Assembly (NCBI GenBank): GCA_046289925.1
Contig: JBKBUN010000025.1
Span: 1 to 25,385 of the forward strand
Direction of reading: 5' to 3'
DNA length: 25,385 nucleotides
Origin: Acidovorax_G sp046289925
GTDB taxonomy: Bacteria > Pseudomonadota > Gammaproteobacteria > Burkholderiales > Burkholderiaceae_C
Below are positions 20,401-25,385 of this stretch, in pieces. Numbering within the stretch: the stretch's first letter is position 1; each line of letters starts with the position of its first letter. The translations under genes and the position numbers were made by a program. A model generated the notes under the pieces. That model was not told the origin of the DNA, did no database searches, and worked only from the letters and a program-made list of their open reading frames with translations.

Positions 20401-21318
20401 TCAGCCTGCCGCGCCGTGGCGCTGCTCCAGCATGTATTGCCGAAATCGCGCGGCAATCGGTGACAGTTGCTTGCCTCGGGGCGTGACCACATACCAGCGA
20501 TTCGGAATTGGAAACCCCTCCACCGGCAGTTCGACCAGATTGCCCGGCGCCATGTGGCGCAGGGTCAGTCGGCTCAAGATGGCCAGGCCCAACCCCGCGG
20601 TCACCGCTTCCTTGATGGCTTCGTTGCTGGCGATGGTGATGCGGTGCGGAGCCCGCCAGCCGCGCGACTCCAGATAGCGCTCGATCGCGTGGCGGGTGCC
20701 AGAGCCAGGCTCGCGTATCAGAAGGCGCTCGGCCGCCACGTCGTCCCAGGTCAGAGCGCTGCGTCTGGCCAGAGCATGCTCGCTGGGCGCAATCACTACG
20801 AGCGGGTTGTCCGCCAGCGGCTCGGCTTCGATGTCCAGCTCGTGCGGAGGGTGGCTGAACACATACAGATCGTCGAGATTGGCCTGTAGACGCTCGCGAA
20901 TCTCCGACCGATTGCCGACCTGGAACTCCACCTCCACGCGTGGGTGGGCCTTGCAGAATGGGCCGAGCATGCCAGGCACGAGGTATTTGGCCGTGGTCAC
21001 CACGCCCAGACGCAAACGCCCCACCGACAGCCCGGCCCGCTCTGCCAGGCGCATTTCCAAGCGATCCAGCACTTGGAACAGATCCCGGCAACTGGTCTGC
21101 AGCTCATGCCCCAGGTCAGTCAGATAAAGCTGCTTGCCGATCTGCTCGAAGAGCGCCCCGCCCAAGGCTTCAGACAGCTTGGACAGCTGGGTCGATACGG
21201 TAGGCTGCGCCAGGTGCAGCGCCTGGGCAGCTTGCGTCACGCTAAGCCGGTCTGCCACGGCCAGGAAGATCTCCAGTTGGCGGAAGGTGGTCTGACGGGT
21301 GTGAAGGCGGCTTTTCAT
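20401..21318 (-). CDS. LysR-family transcriptional regulator (CbbR-like)
   Basis: A 305-residue LysR regulator from the ATG at 21318 (MKSRLHTRQTTFRQLEIFLAVAD); the frame extends further upstream but would cover the shared promoter. The winged helix-turn-helix spans about residues 10-68 (LSVTQAAQALHLAQPTVSTQLSKLSEALGGALFEQ). The effector domain follows (VGRLRLGVVTTAKYLVPGMLGPFCKAHPRVEVEFQVGNRSEIRERLQANLDDLYVF...EPLADNPLVVIAPSEHAL). This resembles the CbbR/CmpR branch, although no Calvin-cycle genes are present. It is divergent from the isocitrate dehydrogenase gene, and paired TTTGTAAA/TTTACAAA sites lie in the 113-base spacer, so it most likely controls that unit and itself. The effector is unknown. 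Confidence 0.92.
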   Translation of the reverse strand: MKSRLHTRQTTFRQLEIFLAVADRLSVTQAAQALHLAQPTVSTQLSKLSEALGGALFEQIGKQLYLTDLGHELQTSCRDLFQVLDRLEMRLAERAGLSVGRLRLGVVTTAKYLVPGMLGPFCKAHPRVEVEFQVGNRSEIRERLQANLDDLYVFSHPPHELDIEAEPLADNPLVVIAPSEHALARRSALTWDDVAAERLLIREPGSGTRHAIERYLESRGWRAPHRITIASNEAIKEAVTAGLGLAILSRLTLRHMAPGNLVELPVEGFPIPNRWYVVTPRGKQLSPIAARFRQYMLEQRHGAAG

Positions 21319-21323
21319 TGGTT

Positions 21324-21363
21324 TTTGTAAATGATGCGGCCTGAAAAAATCTATTTTTACAAA
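21324..21363. promoter_or_regulatory. Likely LysR operator in the lysR-icd intergenic region
   Basis: Inverted 8-mers TTTGTAAA (21324-21331) and TTTACAAA (21356-21363) are 24 bases apart in an AT-rich island of an otherwise GC-rich region. The right half overlaps TTTACA (21356-21361), a plausible -35 for icd with a weak AACAAT -10 at 21378-21383. The arrangement suits a LysR-type activator bound beside the promoter. Confidence 0.55.
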
Positions 21364-21431
21364 TTCTCTGAGGCCGGAACAATCCGTGTCAGCCCACAAG
21401 GCCCACCTCACAACCCCCTCAGGAGAACGAC

Positions 21432-22883
21432 ATGCACACCCCTGCCCCCCAGCCTACCCCCATCACCGTGGCCTACGGCGACGGCATCGGCCCCAGCATC
21501 ATGGAGGCCACCCTGCGCATCCTCGAAGCTGCTGGCGCACGCCTGCAGACCGAAGTCATCGAAGTCGGCGAGAAGGTGTACATGGCCGGTCACGCGAGCG
21601 GCATCGCGCCTTCGGCCTGGGATTCGCTGCGCCGCACCAAGGTGTTTCTCAAGGCTCCGATCTCGACGCCACAGGGTGGCGGATACAAGAGTCTGAACGT
21701 GAGCACGCGCAAGTCGCTGGGGCTGTTTGCCAACGTTCGGCCTTGCACGGCCTACGCACCCATGGTGCCCACGCGGCATCCTGGCATGGACGTGGTGATC
21801 GTGCGCGAGAACGAAGAAGACCTCTACGCGGGCATCGAGCACCGGCAGACCGAAGAGGTGTACCAGTGCCTCAAGCTCATCACGCGCCCGGGCTGCGAGC
21901 GCATCGTGCGCTATGCGTTCGAATATGCCCGACTGCACGGCCGCAAACGCGTGACCTGCTTTGTCAAAGACAACATCATGAAGATGACCGACGGGCTGTT
22001 CCATGAGGTGTTTGACGAGATCGGCGCGCTCTACCCGGACATTGCCCGCGACAGCATGATCGTGGACATCGGCGCCGCACGCCTGGCTGACACGCCCGAG
22101 CACTTTGACGTCATCGTCATGCCCAACCTGTACGGTGACATCCTGTCCGACGTGGCGGCACAGATCGCAGGCTCCATCGGCATGGCGGGCTCTGCCAATA
22201 TCGGCGACCAGTGCGCCATGTTCGAGGCCATCCATGGAAGTGCCCCCGACCTCGCGGGCAAGGACGTGGCCAACCCCTCGGGGCTGCTGCAGGGCGCGGT
22301 GCAGATGCTGCTGCACATTGGCCAGGCCGATGTGGCCACGCGGGTGCAGAACGCCTGGCTGCGCACGCTCGAAGACGGCGTGCACACCGCAGATATCCAT
22401 CGCCCAGGCACCAGCACCGCACTGGTAGGAACACGTGCATTTGCCTCCGCAGTGATTGCCCGCATGGGCCAGACACCGCAGCGACTCAAGGCCGTGGCCT
22501 ATGCGCCGACAGCCCCATTGGTGATTGCCCCCTCGCAGCGCCGCGCCGCCGCCCGCAAACACTTGGTGGGCGTAGACATTTTCCTACAGTGGCGCAATGG
22601 CACGCCCGCCGATCTGGGGCGTGCGCTGGCGCCTCTGGGCCTCGAGTCTCTAGGGCTGGAACTCATCACCAACCGTGGCGTGAAGGTCTGGCCCGACGGC
22701 TTTCCTGAAACCTTCTGTGTGGACCACTGGCGCTGCCGCTTCCGCGGCCCTGCGGCCGAGTTGCGTTTTGCAGAGGTGCTTGAATTGCAGAGTCGCCTGC
22801 TCCAGGCCGGTTTTGATATCGTCAAAACTGAAAACCTCTATACCTTCGACGGCCAGCCTGGCTACGCCGCAGTCCACGGATGA
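21432..22883 (+). CDS. icd: NADP-dependent isocitrate dehydrogenase, long Thermus/Rickettsia type
   Basis: A 483-residue beta-decarboxylating dehydrogenase that converts isocitrate to 2-oxoglutarate. Start ATG at 21432 with a strong ribosome site (aggaga). Motifs: YGDGIGPSIMEA, the isocitrate-binding STRKSLGLFANVRP (91-104), catalytic Tyr132 (VRENEEDLYAGIEH), Lys179 (CFVKDNIMKMTDG), metal-site Asp236/Asp240 (MPNLYGDILSDVAAQIAGSIGMAGSANIG) and IHGSAPDLAGKDVANPSG. After the usual core of about 340 residues there is a C-terminal domain (VGVDIFLQWRNGTPADLG...ITNRGVKVWPDGFPETFCVDHWRCRF), as in the Thermus and Rickettsia enzymes of about 480-496 aa and unlike E. coli Icd (416 aa). It may be a second, regulated isocitrate dehydrogenase in this genome. 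Its stop overlaps the next ATG (ATGA). Confidence 0.92.
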   Translation: MHTPAPQPTPITVAYGDGIGPSIMEATLRILEAAGARLQTEVIEVGEKVYMAGHASGIAPSAWDSLRRTKVFLKAPISTPQGGGYKSLNVSTRKSLGLFANVRPCTAYAPMVPTRHPGMDVVIVRENEEDLYAGIEHRQTEEVYQCLKLITRPGCERIVRYAFEYARLHGRKRVTCFVKDNIMKMTDGLFHEVFDEIGALYPDIARDSMIVDIGAARLADTPEHFDVIVMPNLYGDILSDVAAQIAGSIGMAGSANIGDQCAMFEAIHGSAPDLAGKDVANPSGLLQGAVQMLLHIGQADVATRVQNAWLRTLEDGVHTADIHRPGTSTALVGTRAFASAVIARMGQTPQRLKAVAYAPTAPLVIAPSQRRAAARKHLVGVDIFLQWRNGTPADLGRALAPLGLESLGLELITNRGVKVWPDGFPETFCVDHWRCRFRGPAAELRFAEVLELQSRLLQAGFDIVKTENLYTFDGQPGYAAVHG

Positions 22884-23692
22884 ACCCTGACCAGATCGCC
22901 CTTCTCACCCTCCACGGCAAGGCCGAGGCACTCGAACCCCTGGCCCGCGAACTGGGCCTGAGCCTGGTGGTGGATGAGGGCTACGACACCGATCAGCTTG
23001 GTACCTTCACCGGCGAAACCGCACGCGCAGGCACGCAGGTCGAGGCTGCGGCCCGCAAGGCCCGGCTCGCCTGTGAGCGCAACGGCACACGATACGGACT
23101 GGGCAGCGAGGGCAGCTTCGGGCCAGACCCCTATTTGGGCTCGGTACCTTGGGGGATCGAGGTGGTGGTCTGGTACGACGCCTTGTTGCAGGTGCAGGTG
23201 CACGCCGCCCACCAAGGGCCTGATGTCTGCTGGCGCCAGCAGAGCGTCGCCAGTGTGGCAGACGGTATGGCGTTTGCGCAGTCGGTCGGTTTTCCGGCCC
23301 AGGGCGTGATCGTCGGCAAACCTGGCGAGCCTGTGTTTGACAAAAACCTGCGGGACGCTGACGCACTGCGCCTTGCGCTGCAGCAAGGACTGCGCGGCGG
23401 CCCGGTCTGGATGGAAACCGACCTGCGCGCGCACCGCAACCCGCTGCGCATGCAAGCGATTGCAAGGGCGGGCATGGCACTGGGCCAACGCCTTGCGCAG
23501 CGCTGCCCGGGCTGTGGGGCGCGCGGCTTCGGCCCGGTGCGGCTGCTGCCTGGGGCCCGCTGCGACTGCTGCGGGCACCCGACCAGCAATGCCCGCGCGC
23601 AACTGCTGGAATGCCCAGGCTGTGGCCATACCGAGTTGCAGAATCTGCGCGAGATTGTGCCGGCATCGCGCTGCGAGCGCTGTAATCCGTGA
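22880..23692 (+). CDS. DUF6671-like protein with C-terminal zinc ribbons
   Basis: A 270-residue protein whose ATG overlaps the icd stop by 4 bases, so it is probably translationally coupled to icd. The N-terminal part (IALLTLHGKAEALEPLARELGLSLVVDEGYDTDQLGTFTGETARAGTQVEAAARKARLA) and the centre (RYGLGSEGSFGPDP, WMETDLRAHRNPLRMQAIARAG) are typical of the family as I recall it. The C-terminus holds two zinc-ribbon-like units: CPGCGARGF...CDCCG and CPGCGHTEL...CERC. No catalytic role is known to me; the conserved ETD.RAH.NP.R block looks like an active or ligand site. Family call from memory. Confidence 0.75.
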   Translation: MNPDQIALLTLHGKAEALEPLARELGLSLVVDEGYDTDQLGTFTGETARAGTQVEAAARKARLACERNGTRYGLGSEGSFGPDPYLGSVPWGIEVVVWYDALLQVQVHAAHQGPDVCWRQQSVASVADGMAFAQSVGFPAQGVIVGKPGEPVFDKNLRDADALRLALQQGLRGGPVWMETDLRAHRNPLRMQAIARAGMALGQRLAQRCPGCGARGFGPVRLLPGARCDCCGHPTSNARAQLLECPGCGHTELQNLREIVPASRCERCNP

Positions 23693-23754
23693 CGCGGTGC
23701 GCAGAGCTGCCTGGCCGTGTGCCAAACTGACACGGTGCCCGCACTGCACCCACC

Positions 23755-24252
23755 ATGGAATTCCGCCTGATCTACGAAGGCCCCCTGCATGGCCAGGGCG
23801 CCAAGTCATCCCATAAGTGGGACATCCGCCGCGCACTGCATCCGCAGCTTGAACGACTGTGGCAAGCGCGCCCACTGGCCGATCTGGCCGCGAGTCTGCT
23901 TGCGCCACCCCAGCCCGGTGGCACCTCCGTGTTGATCGAAAAAGGCGGGCTGCTGTTTCGCCAGCAACCGCGCGGCACGCTGATCACGGACGGTGGCGAC
24001 CTGGACAACCGTCTCAAGACGCTGCTGGACGGATTGCGGGTGCCGCACGGCTCCCTGGAGGGCCGAAAGGAGCGTCCGGCCACGCCAGACCCCAGCCCCT
24101 TGTTCTGCCTGCTGGAAGACGATGCACTCGTGACCAAGGTCTCGGTCGAGTCTGAGCAACTGCTGCGTCCCGCACGACCCGACGAGGTCGTGGCGATCAT
24201 CAGCGTGCACGTCAAGAAAACCGTACTCCACCACCGCAACCTCACGCTCTGA
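23755..24252 (+). CDS. RusA-like endodeoxyribonuclease-fold protein (hypothetical)
   Basis: A 165-residue protein (MEFRLIYEGPLHGQGAKSSHKWDIRRALHPQLERLW) without a confident name. The segment GGDLDNRLKTLLDGLRVP (residues 80-97) followed by LEDDALVTKVSVES (120-133) reproduces the RusA Holliday-junction resolvase pattern D-x-D-N-x2-K-x3-D ... DD. Asp82, Asp84, Lys88 and Asp122/123 stand at the places of the E. coli RusA catalytic Asp70, Asp72, Lys76 and Asp91. The insert between them (SLEGRKERPATPDPSPLF) is longer than in RusA, and the N-terminal 75 residues differ. RusA genes are normally prophage-borne; here the neighbours are metabolic and no phage genes are seen. It follows the DUF6671 gene by 62 bases. 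Function as a nuclease is an inference from the motif. Confidence 0.68.
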   Translation: MEFRLIYEGPLHGQGAKSSHKWDIRRALHPQLERLWQARPLADLAASLLAPPQPGGTSVLIEKGGLLFRQQPRGTLITDGGDLDNRLKTLLDGLRVPHGSLEGRKERPATPDPSPLFCLLEDDALVTKVSVESEQLLRPARPDEVVAIISVHVKKTVLHHRNLTL

Positions 24253-24276
24253 GTTGCAGGGGGCAAGCGACAGGTC

Positions 24277-25122
24277 TCAGGCCATCACGCACAGCTGGCG
24301 CTGCTCACCCAAGCCGGTGGCACCCAGGCGCAACACATCGCCCGCCTGCAGAAACCGGGGGGCTGGCTTCTGACCCAGCCCCACACCTGCCGGCGTGCCC
24401 GTCAGCACCACGTCGCCGGGGGCGAGTGTCATGAACTGGGTGATGTAGGCAAGCACAGTGGGTATGTCGAAGATGAAATTGCGCGTGGTGCCGTCTTGCA
24501 TGCGCTGGCCGTTGAGCTCCAGCCACACATCCAGGGTATGCGGATCGGGCAACTCATCGGGCGTGGCCACCCACGGCCCGAGTGGCGCAAAACCATCGTG
24601 GCTCTTGCCCTTGTCCCATTGGCCGCCACGCTCCATCTGCCAGGACCGCTCGGACACGTCATTGGCCAGCACATAGCCTGCGACATGCGATAGCGCTTGC
24701 TCGCGAGACACACGGTACGCGCGCTGCCCGATCACGACGCCCAGTTCGACCTCCCAATCGGTCTTGGTAGCCCCGGGTGGCAAGACCAGGGGGTCGTGCG
24801 GTCCAGCAAGCGCCGTGGCGGCTTTCATGAAGAGCACTGGCTCGGACGGCGGCTGCATGCCCGCCTCGCGCGCATGGTCGGCATAGTTCAGCCCCACGCA
24901 GACAATCTTGCCGACCCCGGCCAACGGGCAGCCCAGGCGCACACTGGATGGCACCGTCGGCAAACCCGAGGGGTCGAGCGACGCCATCGCAGCCACCGTT
25001 TCTGGGTGAAGCTGGGACGGACCCCAGTCTGGCAAAAGGCTGGACAGGTCGCGCAAAACGCCTTGCGCATCGATGAGCCCGGGCCGTTCCTGGCCCGGTG
25101 CCCCGTAGCGAATGATTTTCAT
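24277..25122 (-). CDS. Fumarylacetoacetate hydrolase family protein
   Basis: A 281-residue FAH-fold enzyme. The N-terminal cap (MKIIRYGAPGQERPGLIDAQGVLRDLS) is followed by the core: KIVCVGLNYADHAREAG (about 72-88), PVLFMKAATALAGPHDPLVLP, the metal ligands Glu124 and Glu126 (DWEVELGVVIG) and Asp155 (GYVLANDVSERSWQ), KSHDGFAPLGPW, MTLAPGDVVLTGTPAGVGLG and GDVLRL near the end. Relatives cleave or decarboxylate 2,4-dioxo or acylpyruvate compounds, or act as 2-keto-3-deoxy-sugar or ureidoglycolate-type lyases, using Mg or Mn. Substrate cannot be told from the sequence, and no catabolic cluster is visible on this side. It converges with the RusA-like gene (24 bases between stops). Confidence 0.9.
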   Translation of the reverse strand: MKIIRYGAPGQERPGLIDAQGVLRDLSSLLPDWGPSQLHPETVAAMASLDPSGLPTVPSSVRLGCPLAGVGKIVCVGLNYADHAREAGMQPPSEPVLFMKAATALAGPHDPLVLPPGATKTDWEVELGVVIGQRAYRVSREQALSHVAGYVLANDVSERSWQMERGGQWDKGKSHDGFAPLGPWVATPDELPDPHTLDVWLELNGQRMQDGTTRNFIFDIPTVLAYITQFMTLAPGDVVLTGTPAGVGLGQKPAPRFLQAGDVLRLGATGLGEQRQLCVMA

Positions 25123-25352
25123 GCTGGCTCGGTCCTTGAGACCTGCATCGCAATGAGGGGCTCAACAGTTGTGCGATGTGCCCGAGCATAGCGCCAGCCG
25201 TGGCTGCCGCGCCGTGGCAAGCGCGTAGACTCCCCGCGCCGCTCGTGAGGGCGAAGATCCCGCGAAAACCGGACAATGACCGCCCACGCGACACGCATGC
25301 GCTCTGACCCTAGAAACCGCAGTTGACCGCTTGTTCACACTGAAAAGTTCTG

Positions 25353-25385
25353 ATGTCCGTTGAAGTTGCGCCTTGTGGGCACGCT
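25353..25385 (+). CDS. Possible start of a further gene (11 codons visible)
   Basis: An ATG at 25353 opens a frame (MSVEVAPCGHA) that runs off the window edge. A purine-rich gaaaag 6 bases upstream could be the ribosome site, and a TTGACC at 25323-25328 a -35. Too little is visible to identify anything. The 230 bases between it and the FAH-family gene show no other feature. Confidence 0.25.
   Translation, partial: MSVEVAPCGHA

Noticed and set aside
22862..23908. A 348-codon antisense frame over the DUF6671 gene
   Set aside because: The plus-strand gene has conserved cysteine knuckles and overlaps icd in a coupled way. The antisense frame is Ala/Arg/His-rich noise.

Overview
The window looks like ordinary chromosomal backbone of a GC-rich betaproteobacterium, most likely a member of the Comamonadaceae (Acidovorax-like). 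The reasons are the high G+C at third codon positions, the isc cluster order, the tandem tRNA-Val genes just downstream of dnaQ, the divergent uvrB / aromatic aminotransferase pair, and two copies of a palindromic intergenic repeat of a kind I remember from this family. That placement rests on gene content and memory, not on a database search. I see no phage, IS element, CRISPR array or plasmid function.

Layout. 1-510 is the 3' part of pyrD. It faces, across a perfect hairpin repeat, a three-gene membrane/stress operon of DUF883 (ElaB/YqjD), YqjE and YqjK type (714-1745, minus). Next on the minus strand is a two-gene unit: an acetylpolyamine amidohydrolase-type deacetylase followed 2 bp later by an L-2-hydroxyglutarate oxidase-like flavoprotein (1840-4040). 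Two identical tRNA-Val(CAC) genes with a terminator lie at 4119-4335, behind dnaQ (4359-5090). From 5151 to 10713 runs the complete iron-sulphur assembly locus iscR-iscS-iscU-iscA-hscB-hscA-fdx (minus), with a good IscR type 1 operator/promoter at its head and an intrinsic-terminator-like hairpin between iscA and hscB. uvrB (minus) and tyrB (plus) are divergent at 11026-14427.

After tyrB come its terminator, the second copy of the hairpin repeat, a short CaiB/AMACR-family protein (14744-15634), a gene-free 400-base stretch, and a large YgiQ radical-SAM gene (16040-18514, minus). Between ygiQ and the plus-strand genes that follow are a perfect 19-bp palindrome and a frameshifted GNAT acetyltransferase remnant. 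Then come a small unknown ORF, a YigZ/IMPACT-family gene, and a YjfB-type motility gene preceded by an exact FliA (sigma-28) -10 box. A LysR regulator is divergent from an NADP-isocitrate dehydrogenase of the long Thermus/Rickettsia type. Its unit continues with a DUF6671 zinc-ribbon protein and a RusA-like protein. A fumarylacetoacetate hydrolase-family gene (minus) and possibly the first codons of another gene close the window.

How the parts work together: the isc genes form one pathway (cysteine desulfurase, scaffold, A-type carrier, chaperone pair, ferredoxin, Fe-S-sensing repressor). The other loci are independent housekeeping or metabolic units. I did not find a clearly new multi-gene system. 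The most useful leads are regulatory (isc internal terminator, IscR operator, FliA box, LysR and orphan palindromes) and the chromosomal RusA-like gene.
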